This document shows, piece by piece, positions 21,566-31,900 of a stretch of 34,090 nucleotides of DNA. Location of the stretch: positions 1 through 34,090 of the forward strand of contig WOGZ01000340.1 of NCBI GenBank assembly GCA_009733775.1, read 5' to 3'. The first letter of the stretch is position 1; each line of letters starts with the position of its first letter. The notes beneath the pieces are model-generated. The model saw only the letters and a program-made list of their open reading frames with translations, did not search any database and was not told the origin of the DNA. Origin of the DNA: Alectoria sarmentosa. Taxonomy: Eukaryota > Ascomycota > Lecanoromycetes > Lecanorales > Parmeliaceae. The translations under genes and the position numbers were made by a program.

Positions 21566-21615
21566 GTATCATGAGCTTCGAGGGCGAAGCCCTTTTTTTT
21601 ATTGAGCGGGAGATC

Positions 21616-21762
21616 TGATGGACGAGGAAGGAGCAATGCTTGATAAGCTCTCGGCCTTGGCATTTTCGGTCGTACATGAGCCCTTCGCTTTAGTAGCAGT
21701 AGATAGCATCAATGAACACATATACAAGCAAAAGACAGCTTAGTAGTTTGTTAATTCTTCAG
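21616..21762 (+). repeat. 148-bp direct repeat, copy 2
   Basis: Near-identical to 20783-20930, offset 833 bp. In this copy the reading frame seen in copy 1 is broken by the loss of one A near 21658. Flanking sequences before and after the two copies are unrelated. Confidence 0.9.
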
Positions 21763-23542
21763 CATCCAGGCACAACGGGACATCCTGTGCGACGGAACTT
21801 CCGTAAAGTTATCGCAAAAAGAAAACAAGAAATCCATAGCCTCTTTTTCGTGCTTGATGATGATCAAAAGCCTGGACCATTGTTGAGATTGGTGGTATGA
21901 GGATTGATTGTCTAGCTAGGGAGTGGTGTTGTGGGGGTGGCACTTGCCCCCCTTGTTACGAGGCCAAGGGTCTAGCCCCAAGGGGGGTTTAGAACATTGC
22001 AGCAGAAAGGAAATTTTCGTAACAAAGAATGAATGAATCCTTACACTCCACAAGTACCTTTCAACAGTGTGAAGGCTACCTACTTATATGCTAGCAAAAG
22101 GACGCTAGTTGCGATGCGATTGCGCCTCGCTAATCATGTGCTCCAACATTCTGGTGTGTCTTTCAACGGAGCTCCAATAAACACATTCTGAAGGACGAAA
22201 AAGTGGCTACGACTTGCTGTTGCATCTCGTTCAGAGCGCCAGAACTGGTCAAATGGGTATGCCACTCGAGAACCAGCGACGAGGGTTATTGTCTTCCATT
22301 ACGTCCATCGGTCGGTTTCTGCACTCGCGTTGAACTCATCTATTCACCTCCCGAGAACGATAATATTCAACCAAGCCATTGAACTTGCTGGTCCACCGGC
22401 ACTGATGGGGACCGAAGACCTTGTCGGCGGGCACGATGAGCCTGTTTTCGAAGATTGAGACGCGGCAAAGAATTGTGATAGGAATAATATGTACGGTTGG
22501 GGCTTGCGACTGCTGCTTTAGCCACAAGACTTATGGCTATGTCAATTGCAATTAGATACCATAGCCTAAATAGATTTCTTCGACACACCACGAGATCGGG
22601 TTTCAACAGCGGGCAAACGTGACGGAGAGTACGGACTACCGAAAACGAGGTAGGTATCTCCACACTTTAGATAGCAGAATCAATGATTTTATCCACCTGT
22701 AAAAATCTAATTCATCTGTCACTTGCCACGACGCAATATTCTTCAAGGTATACGACAATGGCAAGTCCTGGCCAAGACATCTTTAGTATCTCAACCAATT
22801 TCGCGATTGGAGCTACTCATCAATTGAATGCCCATGCACAAAGACTCATGGCTGCGACACAGGGTAGCCCAACCGTAAATCCACCACCGTATTTCTTGAT
22901 CGTCCACTGAAATGTAAGAATGTATGCCCTAAATCTTGCGATATCCTTCTCTTCCGATAAGTAGCTCCTATACGACAGTCATATGGAGATGTTTCTTGTC
23001 TAATGCCGCAGTGTAGCATAACATTGGCTTGGTGAGGAAAGTAATTTTCGTAGATGCAGCCAGAGGAATGATTCCGGGTTGAAGCCATCCTGGAAGATCG
23101 AGAATTGTCTTCGCCTCCATGCGAGCACACAAGCAGTCATTTAAGTCAAAGAATAGGCTCGGGCGGACGAGAAGTTTGGGTTAATTGATTCGTTCGTAAA
23201 GCAAGTGATTGGGTTCTGAAGATGAGGCAAATGTTGACCATGAAAGATCGTACATTGGCAATTGATGGCATATAGCGCATTTCGTCGACAAAGACCGCGT
23301 CATTTGGACTTCTGCAAATGGATGCTCGTCTACCCGAACGTCTTATCGTTAATTCGGTACTAAGTCTAGGCATCAACAGCTCTTAATGGAAGGAATGAGG
23401 TCTTGTTTACTAGCCGTTCTCATTGTTCTGTTGTTCTTGTCAAAGTGAAGAGGTTTCTTGCTTTAAGGTCCTCCACTTCTTTAAGAGATCCCCAAAAGTA
23501 ACAATAACTCTTGTTGAGTGAAGAAAGGACACCGGAAAGGAA
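21763..23542. other. Intergenic region with a small ORF and a hairpin
   Basis: Open frames are short. The only one with a plausible ATG is 22758-22910 (50 residues, MASPGQDIFSISTNFAIGAT), which shows no family similarity and may be a relic. A frame at 21712-21900 ends in a basic peptide, also unrecognised. The GC-rich hairpin at 21947-21987 is listed separately. The segment 23400-23542 should include the BTB gene promoter. Confidence 0.45.
21947..21987. repeat. Inverted repeat CCCCCCTTG / CAAGGGGGG
   Basis: Perfect 9-bp arms at 21947-21955 and 21979-21987 flank a 23-base loop. The structure could form a GC-rich hairpin. It lacks the setting of a bacterial terminator, since the DNA is fungal; it may be a relic of a repeat end. 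Confidence 0.6.
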
Positions 23543-24291
23543 ATGGCTGCGGACATACCAATCCATCCTCTTAAGTACGGTGCTCCCTCCATTTACGCGT
23601 GTGGATCTGCATAGCTGACAATACCTCGCGTAGCTTGCTTGAAGAAGCGACCGTGAATGTCTACGTTGGTCCAGAGAAAAGGCTCTTCGTTGTGCCTCGA
23701 AAGCTGCTGTGTTCGCATTCCATCTATTGCGATCGCCTTCTGAACGGATATTTCGCGGAGGCGGCTGGAAATAGCGTGTATCTGGAAGACGAGGAATCAG
23801 AGACGTTCGATCTCCTGATCCAGTGGATGCTCCATAGCAGTCTCGCTCTCGATAATCTTGAGACCACTGTCTCCGCCGATCCTGATGGTCAAAAAGCGCT
23901 GGGAGAAGGATGTCATCTTCTCTGCGCGTTGTACTGCCTGTGTGACAGGATACAAGTGGTGAAGATTGGCGAGGAAATCTTGGAGAAACTCCGTGCTCTC
24001 GTCAGGCACGGGAATAACTTCCCGCTTCAGCCGCGTACCGTTCGCATGGTCCTCAAGAATGTACCCGAGAGTTCGATATTGCATGGATACATTCTACAAG
24101 AGGTTGCAGATGATCTGATAAACGAACTGGGGCATGATTACGATTACTATGATGAACTCCTGGAGGGACCTGAGGCCATTGAAGGATTGGTGAAGGCTTT
24201 GTTCACAAGAATGAAAAACAAGGGGTATGATTGGTCAAGACATCAAGGGAGGAGCTGGAACCTGGTCCCTGCCAACAGGACTGGAAGGTGA
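23543..24291 (+). CDS. BTB/POZ domain protein
   Basis: Two exons are inferred: 23543-23574 and 23634-24291, with a 59-nt phase-2 intron (gtacgg donor, gctgac branch, gtag acceptor). The product has 229 residues. After a short leader the BTB fold is clear: ATVNVYVGPEKRLFVVPRKL (strands and the first helix), then LLCSHSIYCDRLLNGYFAEA, then VYLEDEESETFDLLIQWMLH, a typical fungal KLL-x-x-x-S-x-Y-F/C-D-x-x-L arrangement. The C-terminal half is helical, with a Tyr/Asp-rich patch (HDYDYYDELL). Fungal single-BTB proteins are mostly uncharacterised; BTB domains mediate dimerisation and can recruit Cullin-3, but the partner here is unknown. The stop at 24289 overlaps a good gtgagt donor (24288), so a further 3' exon starting at 24329 is possible through a very short 41-nt intron. 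Confidence 0.8.
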
Positions 24292-24731
24292 GTGCATATT
24301 CTTGTATGCAAGACGAGTAACAGAGCAGATTGCTCGTTGAGGAAGGATTGGAATTTGCAGCTTGTGGTTTATGGAGCAGTCACTCTTTACCAGCAGATCG
24401 CGGCTGGGTGGGATTAGGCCTAGCATCGAATAGAAAAACAAATCGAAGTATGTTTCGCGACTTTGATGATGAGTTGCCATCACCATCGACCCGATCCCGT
24501 AACGTAGAGAGAAGGTTCGCGACGGTTAGCGTTCAAACCAGACAACATATTCTTGTTGTATTCTTGCCTGTTCATATGAGTCGAGCAAATTCAATGACTG
24601 TTTTTTGGCCAACGGATATCTCAAAATGAACTCTGACCGTGGGCCTGGATCCGGCAGGTTAGTACAACAAAGAGAAAGAAAATTTTCGATCTTCTCCAGC
24701 TCTTCTACACAAACATGTCTTCATCCCTACC
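24292..24731. other. Intergenic region or possible BTB 3' exon
   Basis: An open frame at 24330-24629 would follow in frame if the 41-nt intron at 24288-24328 were spliced, but its amino-acid sequence is unremarkable. The remainder should hold the leader of the membrane-protein gene at 24732. Confidence 0.4.
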
Positions 24732-26696
24732 ATGCCTTCTCCACTGCGTCTCTTTGTCGCGCTCTTTTTTGCAAGCGTAGTCAACGCTTTTGCGGCCTGG
24801 CTGCCAAATTGCACCACTCCTACGCAGCATGTCAACTTTGTGTCTAATCCCCAAGTGCGTGGGACAATGGACATCATCTGGACATGCTTCGCCGTTCTCT
24901 CATTATGCACTTGGACTATCCAGCATCTCATGGTACCGGTCCACAGAGAATACAAAAGGGCGTCAGCGATCCGTAAACTTTGGGGGAAGGTGAGCTTCAA
25001 CTACACAAAATTAAAGTGGATGGGCCTGTGTATTGTCGCTCCGGAATGGCTCCTCGGGAAGGCCCTCACGGAATACCTAGCAGCACGCGACAGCCGGGGA
25101 TATTTCAAAGAGTGGCTCGCAGCGAACGACAAGCGAAAAAATCTCGACAGCAAAGTAGCCTATGACACGGAAGAAGAACCTCAGGAAGAAGTTTGGACAA
25201 CTGCACATGGATTCTTTGCCAATATGCGGGGCTTTGTGCTCCGCTTTGATGTTGCAGCCGTGCGCACGTCACTTGAGCCTTCAAAGCCGACTGAGCTCGG
25301 GCGATCGCGTCAAAACCCAAGGCTGGTCACCCGTGACGGTGATCCACCATATTACGAGCAAGAGGCCAAGGAAGCCGAAGCCACAGAACTAGACCACTGT
25401 CGAGAAATCTGCAAAGGACTCTGCCGAAACCGTCCTGATGGGCCAAGCATCAAGGATATCAAAATCCCCACAAGTCCCGTATCGAGTCCGTATCAACCTG
25501 CCGAGCGGACCAGCCACACAGGGCAGCAAAGAATGAACACTGAGATGATGGAACAGTCTGAAATATCAGTGGTGGATACACAAATAGAGCCTGGATTGCC
25601 GAGGTTCCTGGCAGACCAAGCGCCTCCACAAAAGTTCTCACCAACAGAAGCGACAGCCGTTACGCTCGTGAACAGCCCCAACTTTTCAAGACACAACGTT
25701 ATGGCAGGTCTGGCGCCCAGTACGTATACCCTCGGCCCGGTCATCTCAAGACACATTCCAGCGCAGCAAGTTGCCTCACCTGGTGGTTTTCGGCCGAAAA
25801 ACAATACACCTGAAACTGAGAAGCTGGGCCCTCATAAAATATGGAAGGGTGTTTGGGCACTATCATCGAACCAGTTACTCTATGCGTGTCAGAAGGGCAT
25901 CATCCCAGGCCCGCCTGAGCTTAGCACTGCGAATCTGGAAGACCGAAGCAAAGGAGACATATTCGTCAAGGGAGCGGCGATGTTACAGATATCATGGCTT
26001 GTGATCCAAATCGTTGCTCGTGCAAGCGAAGGTCTCGCAATAAGCCTACTGGAGATCACGACTCTTGCCTTCGCAGCCTGTGCAATCGCTACCTACATAC
26101 TCCTATGGCACAAGCCCCAAGATGTCATGACCCCCACATACATCGATGCGACTAACGTTCTCACCCGAGAGCAGGTTATCGGCTTAGCAGCACGATCTCC
26201 CGTATCAACTTTGTTCGTACACGAATTCTGGCTTCATGGGGTGGCAATTCGAGCCATGGCAGACAGCGTCTTCCCTTGGACACGCGGCATACCGATACGA
26301 CTCCCGTGGCAAAAGGATACTCTCTATCTCAACCCGGTTTTTATAGGCATCGGCTTCGGCGGTACGCTGTTCGGCACCATCCATTTTATTGCCTGGAACT
26401 TCGAATTCCCGACGCCGGTCGAACGGATTCTGTGGCGCATGTCCTGCTGTGTACTTGTTAGCATCCCACTACTGGGCACTGCCATGTACTTCATGACGAT
26501 ACATAACGCTAGAAGAGATAGCGAGACGGATACGAAGACGAATGCGCTGCTAAGACCTTTTACTACGATTTGTACATTGCTGTATTTTGTGGCGAGAGTG
26601 TACCTCATGACGGAGGTCTTTCGATCGTTGGCATATCCGCCGCCGAGTACTTTTCAAGAGATTAACTGGCCGAGCGCTATACCCCATGTTAATTGA
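24732..26696 (+). CDS. Multi-pass membrane protein of an expanded uncharacterised fungal family
   Basis: A single-exon frame of 654 residues. It begins with a signal-like hydrophobic segment (residues 3-23), followed by a Cys-containing loop, then MDIIWTCFAVLSLCTWTIQH (46-65), the strongest family signature. A long polar region (about 130-380) is variable and Pro/Ser/Glu-rich. The second conserved block starts with GDIFVKGAAMLQISWLVIQI near 407, then LEITTLAFAACAIATYILLW near 440-460 ending in HKPQDV, and three further hydrophobic segments near 532-560, 565-590 and 608-630. This layout and both signatures belong to a family with many paralogues in filamentous ascomycetes and basidiomycetes; its function is unknown to me. 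Probably about six to eight membrane passes at the plasma membrane or endomembranes. Intact, with no sign of introns. Neighbours: BTB gene upstream, nudC downstream, all on the plus strand but well spaced. Confidence 0.85.
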   Translation: MPSPLRLFVALFFASVVNAFAAWLPNCTTPTQHVNFVSNPQVRGTMDIIWTCFAVLSLCTWTIQHLMVPVHREYKRASAIRKLWGKVSFNYTKLKWMGLCIVAPEWLLGKALTEYLAARDSRGYFKEWLAANDKRKNLDSKVAYDTEEEPQEEVWTTAHGFFANMRGFVLRFDVAAVRTSLEPSKPTELGRSRQNPRLVTRDGDPPYYEQEAKEAEATELDHCREICKGLCRNRPDGPSIKDIKIPTSPVSSPYQPAERTSHTGQQRMNTEMMEQSEISVVDTQIEPGLPRFLADQAPPQKFSPTEATAVTLVNSPNFSRHNVMAGLAPSTYTLGPVISRHIPAQQVASPGGFRPKNNTPETEKLGPHKIWKGVWALSSNQLLYACQKGIIPGPPELSTANLEDRSKGDIFVKGAAMLQISWLVIQIVARASEGLAISLLEITTLAFAACAIATYILLWHKPQDVMTPTYIDATNVLTREQVIGLAARSPVSTLFVHEFWLHGVAIRAMADSVFPWTRGIPIRLPWQKDTLYLNPVFIGIGFGGTLFGTIHFIAWNFEFPTPVERILWRMSCCVLVSIPLLGTAMYFMTIHNARRDSETDTKTNALLRPFTTICTLLYFVARVYLMTEVFRSLAYPPPSTFQEINWPSAIPHVN

Positions 26697-27652
26697 CGTA
26701 TATCTACTCATTCACTCTATTGAATCTGCTATTTAGATTGGTTGCTCCCAAGCTTTTGGACTCCAACCTCATGTGGAATGCTTCCGGACCTCAAAGCAAT
26801 TTTAACCCATACACAGACAAGTACGTGGGCATGAGCTCAGATTCAGACTACTCCCAGTAAGTGCCTTTGCGTCTTTCGAGCTCTCGTCGTCGAGTAACAA
26901 TACATGATTAAGGTGTTGACATATTTGTTGGTTCTGATGAAAAAAATAATATTTGCCGCTTTCCCTCTTCTACCATTACTTGACATTCGCAGAGCGCGCT
27001 GTAGAATGATTCTTAATCGAAGCCTTCGAGAGGGCGCCTAGGCTTCCGTAAGACGACCCCGAAGTCTTCGATGCTCTCCTTCGAGCTCTGCGATTCAAGT
27101 TTCCACAAAAAGGGAGTTCTGAAATGCTCGGATATTTTGAGTGCTTCGTGTGGGATGGTGGCAGATTCGCGGCGGATGCGCTTTCGTGACTGATGCGTTT
27201 TATGACTGAACTTTGGTGATGACGAGCATGAGGACGGCATTGCGAATTGGGTGTATGGACCGAATGCCGAAGGACACGCATAGGATCAGGGCAGGAATCT
27301 TATTCAGTGGATGGGGTACAGGTTGAGACATTCTGTTCCCCTGGTGTTTTTTTTTCGGAGCGCACACACTAGCTGGAAAGATAATTGCTGAACAAGCATT
27401 TAATAAAGATTCCATCATCCAAATACATCTTCAAGGAGTTCTGGAAAGAGAGAAATTGTAAAGCGACAAGGATTGACCGGCTCTATAGTGTCGTATAGAT
27501 TGACGAAAGAGGTAATCTAGCCGAGCCGCATAGCACCTCCATGATTTCTATCTTCTCCATCCCACTCAATATCAAGTAATAAGCAGGGCTCTCCCTTATT
27601 GCACAAAGCACGACCCACCAGACACCCTACATCCCCTAGTCTACCCGCTACA
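26697..27652. other. Intergenic region, possible orphan first exon
   Basis: No firm gene. An ATG at 26771 opens a frame (MWNASGPQSNFNPYTDKYVG) that runs into a perfect gtaagt donor at 26857, which resembles a first coding exon; the downstream frame after a candidate acceptor near 26917 continues for about 45 codons before a stop but is unremarkable. The minus-strand open frames at 26976-27281 are unrecognised. The 3' end includes the nudC promoter. Confidence 0.35.
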
Positions 27653-28311
27653 ATGTCGTCCTCCCCCACACCTCTAGAGCGCGAGCAGAAGGACAAGGAG
27701 GACCGCGCCAGAGAAGCAGAAGAGCAAGCCAAGCTACCCTACAAATGGACACAATCGATACAAGACCTCGATATCACAGTAGCTGTGCCCTCAAATTTAC
27801 GTGGCAAAGACATCGTGGTAGACATGACAAAAACGAAGCTGAAGGTTGGAGTGAAGGGCCAGGAGCCTTTCATTGATGTATGTGCAGCTGCAGTCCTACG
27901 CCCCGCATGTTATTACGATCTTCCCATGGGACGCCAATGCTGACCCGTCGTCTACTCCAGGGACCCCTCCCCCACGAAATCCACCCCTCCGAATCCACCT
28001 GGACGCTCGAGCCCACCTCCTCCGGCAAAGACATCTCCATCCACCTCGACAAAACCAACAAGCAGCAGTGGTGGGCCTCCGTCACTACCAATGCCCCCTA
28101 TTTCCTCGACACCTCCAAGATTCAGCCGGAGAATAGCAAGCTGGGGGATCTGGATGGGGAGACGAGGGGTATGGTGGAGAAAATGATGTATGATCAGCGG
28201 CAGAAGGAGATGGGGAAGCCGACGAGTGAGGAGCAGGGCAAGTTGGAGATGTTGGAGAAGTTTAAGAAGAGTCATCCGGAGATGGATTTCTCGAACGCGA
28301 AGATGGGTTGA
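27653..28311 (+). CDS. nudC: Nuclear movement protein NudC (CS/p23 domain)
   Basis: HSP90 co-chaperone-like protein needed for dynein/dynactin-dependent nuclear migration in hyphae; cytoplasmic. Two exons: 27653-27877 and 27961-28311, with an 83-nt phase-0 intron (gtatgt donor, gctgac branch, ctccag acceptor); 191 residues, close to the 198 of Aspergillus nidulans NudC. After a charged Glu/Lys-rich helix (residues 10-28) comes the CS domain: YKWTQSIQDLDITVAVPSNL, DIVVDMTKTKLKVGVKGQEP, GPLPHEIHPSESTWTLE and DKTNKQQWWASV. The conserved C-terminal helix has EKMMYDQRQKEMGKPTSEEQ and ends KKSHPEMDFSNAKMG, matching the family. The ATG at 27653 gives the usual short charged leader. Confidence 0.95.
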
Positions 28312-28954
28312 GAGGGGGCTAAGTGAGGAAGGGGAGGGAGGGAAAGTGAGCACGTTCCAGTGCAGTGGACATTATGTTTGCATAGCGAGGGGCATATGAG
28401 TCCATGAATGATCAGAGGAGTCGGTCCTAGAGCTGAGACATTGGAGCAATCATACTTCGATTACTGGAAGCTACCCGATGAGGAGGGTATGAGAATGCTT
28501 CTTCCGTGACCTGTTGTTGCTACGGCTTCCACTATAGACATCACCTCCCTCCTGCCTTTTCCTGCCTGTTTGCCGCCTCAGGAATCATTGACGGCAGTGT
28601 GAAAGATCATTGGTCGCTTACAGCGTGATTGTGATTGGCTATCACCCGCGGGAGAAAGGCTTGGCATGATTCTTACATGCATGAGGCTGAATAATTACCC
28701 CACTTGTCACCACGTCCACGGATTATACAAGACCTGCATCATCATATGGTTGCAAGATTGACGTCTGTGTGCTCCAGACTGACCATCAGTCGCGACTGGA
28801 ACTAAGCTATAGAGATCAGACCCATTGTGTCATCCTCTATATAAACATATACTCGCAATTCTACCACTATTTTATTCGGAATCTCGTTATGAGTACTTGC
28901 CAGTCTACTCACCCTCGATGCTGAGTAAGAGAGACTACCAAACCTTCGAACGAG
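28312..28954. other. Intergenic region upstream of NLR-like gene
   Basis: Holds the nudC 3' end and the promoter/leader of the NLR-like gene. A TATATAAA-like element (ctatataaac) occurs near 28842-28851, about 110 bases before the ATG at 28955, and may act as a TATA box. No other gene seen. Confidence 0.45.
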
Positions 28955-31900
28955 ATGGCGGACGGAAATGCAATGAAGAAACTGAAACGATTTCTACCAA
29001 GCAGAGGTAGAGTGGAGCAGGATTCCGGGACAGTAAGTCAGCAATTATTCCAATGTTTCATCGTACAGGTCTGACTTTCCAAGATTCAAACTTCCACCTC
29101 AAACATTACAGCAGCAGATCAAGGATCAGAGCCTTCTCTTCAGCTTTCAGTCACGGCTGCGATCCAGTCATTGTCCAAGGAAGATGACCAACCGTGGGGC
29201 CTGAAATTACTTCATGGTGGTCAGGAACCCATAGCGGAGTGAGGAGTCCCTAGTCCGTGACCATGCGTCCACATGATATGATGGTATCTTACACCTTCAC
29301 AGCGTCGTAGCAGTACATGGACTCAATGGTCACCGCGAAGAAACCTGGACTGATGATAACGAGATCCTCTGGCTTCGAGATCTATTGCCCTCTAAATTGC
29401 CGAACGCCCGGATCTGGACCTGGGGCTATGACTCACGAACTCACACTAAGAGTCATCACGACCAATTGACGATCAAGAAGTTGTATGATCATGGTAGAGA
29501 GCTGGTACAGGATCTCGACGGCGAGCGACGAGATGACGACTCGTATCAACGGCCAATTATCTTCATCGCTCATAGTCTAGGAGGAATTGTTGTCAAGAGC
29601 GTAAGCTTTCTCTTCCTTGATGCTGCTTATATGCAAATTTGGGGTTTCGGACCGCTGGATTGGAAACCGGCCAGATGGGTCTGAGCTAACATTTCTCGAG
29701 GCATTACTTCACTCCGATCGAGTGAGAAAAGGTCATCTGGAAGAAGAGAGATCTGTTAAGCTCTCTACCTACGGCATCATCTTCATGGGCACCCCACACC
29801 AAGGCGGCCAGGGAGTGAATATTGGGGAAATACTGCTCAACTTGGCAAAGGTACGGGGCAACACGAATGATAGCCTTCTTAAACATCTGGAGGAACACTC
29901 CGAGCTTCTACAACAACAAAACTCCGAATTCACTTCAATCAGTCGAGACTTTGACATTAAATTCGCCTACGAGACACTACCCACCCCTATAATTGGAGGA
30001 GCGGCCAAGGTAGTAAGTTTGCCCTGCATCATGAACGTCGATCTACCATCTCAATGTAGTCAGATCGTACCTAAATGGTCCGCTGTGGTTCCGGGCACTC
30101 CAGATGCCGCGGAATTTGGGATCAGCCAAAATCACAGGCGAATGACAAAATTTCCGAGCAGCGAGGATCAAGACTTCAGGAGGTTATCCCGAGTGCTAGT
30201 GTCAATGATTCCGAAAGCAGAGGCAAAGATTAAGGGCAATTGGAGTTCTGAAGGACGTATGGATACAAAACAAGGTGTGTGACCACGAGACCAAAGCAGA
30301 AGGTTCTTGCAGAACACAAATAGCTACTTTCCGTCGTGTCATGGGCTTCATCAACCAAGACTTGGATAATATGGACCCGATACCTTTCTCTAGGTTTATT
30401 CATCTGCTAAGATGTCAGCATTAAATATGGCTAGTGTACATCCAATTCACTCTGTCTGCGATCTTTACGGAATTAAGCCGAATGGATTAAGCATATCAAT
30501 AGGATCACCAATTGACGTTGCATTTTTCAGACCGGATTTATTCGCTTTATCGCTGTTGTTTTATGTTTTGGTCAGCGTCGATGGCGAAATATCCCTGCTG
30601 TAACCTAATGAGTTTCAACTGATGCTCCCTGATTTCCAGGCAAACATCGATACGACGTGCCTTTCAACATTCGAGGAGTCCCAATTGTAGGGAAATACGT
30701 CGATCGAAATCAGGAGATGCAAATCATGGAGGAAGGGTTGTTATCAGATGAAGAGAACAAGCAGCGAAGGATCTTCGTACTTCACGGTCTGGGGGGCATT
30801 GGCAAGACACAGCTGTCTATTGCCTATGCCAGAAAACATCAGCATGATTACACCGCCATATTTTGGCTCAACGGACAGACACGAGAAACTCTCAAGCAAA
30901 GCATCGCAGGAATCGCGAGCCATCTACCAAAAGACCAGATCTCAGAATCAGCCAGAAGTTGCACCCAGCAGGGAAGCGAACTTTTGGATAAGGTCGTGGA
31001 CGAGGTCTTGGGATGGTTCAGTAGAGAAGGGAATGGGAAATGGCTACTGATCTTCGACAACGTTGATCGTGATAATTCTGAGATGGTCAACGATCCAGAG
31101 GCTTTCGATATTAACGATTATCTCCCGGGAAGCGATCAAGGATCAATCATCATCACGACCCGTCAACATCGACTCAGAAATCTAGGCAATGAGATATCAG
31201 TCACCAAGATGACAATGGAGGAGGGACTGAAAGTCCTGAAGAATCGAATCGGACTTCCATTCGTAGGTGAGCTCAATCTCACCACAGCCTAAAATAAGAG
31301 TGCCTCGGGCCTTCTGCTATCAGCAGGTACCAAACTGCTAACGCTGTCTAGATAATCCTCAAGCAGCTGAACTTGTGGAGCGCGTCGGCGGTCTCCCGCT
31401 GGCTCTTGCGCAAGCAGCCTCATACATGCGAGAGACAGGTACTAATATGACCGAATACCTCCATTTCTACAATACCGTTTGGGAGGATCTCATGAAAGGC
31501 GAAGCTCGTCCAGGATCTGGTATTCGTGAATACGGGGACCGCAGTGTCTACACCACATGGACTATATCCTTTGACTATGTTTTGCGGAAAAATGAAGCTG
31601 CCGCGAACATGCTACAAGTATGGTCTTATCTCGATAATAGGGATATCTGGTTTGAACTATTCAACATGAAGGGAAACCTGGGCCTGGAACGGTCGCCAAG
31701 CATACCGGAGTGGTTTCGCAGGGTGGTCTGTAACAAATTTAATTTTAGGCTACTCACTGCAGCACTCTTAGACTACTCGTTAATCGAAGCAAGACAAGAC
31801 TCCGATTCCTATGGGGTACACCCAGTAGTCCATGAGTGGTGCAGAAAGACGATGAACGCGGAGAGGCGACATGAGTCAGCTTTTTTAGCGATCATGTCTG

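Noticed and set aside
30412..30603. 63-codon open frame inside the NLR gene
   Set aside because: It lies in the 365-nt intron; direct joining of 30274 to 30640 restores the NLR frame with good splice sites, and this frame resembles nothing known.
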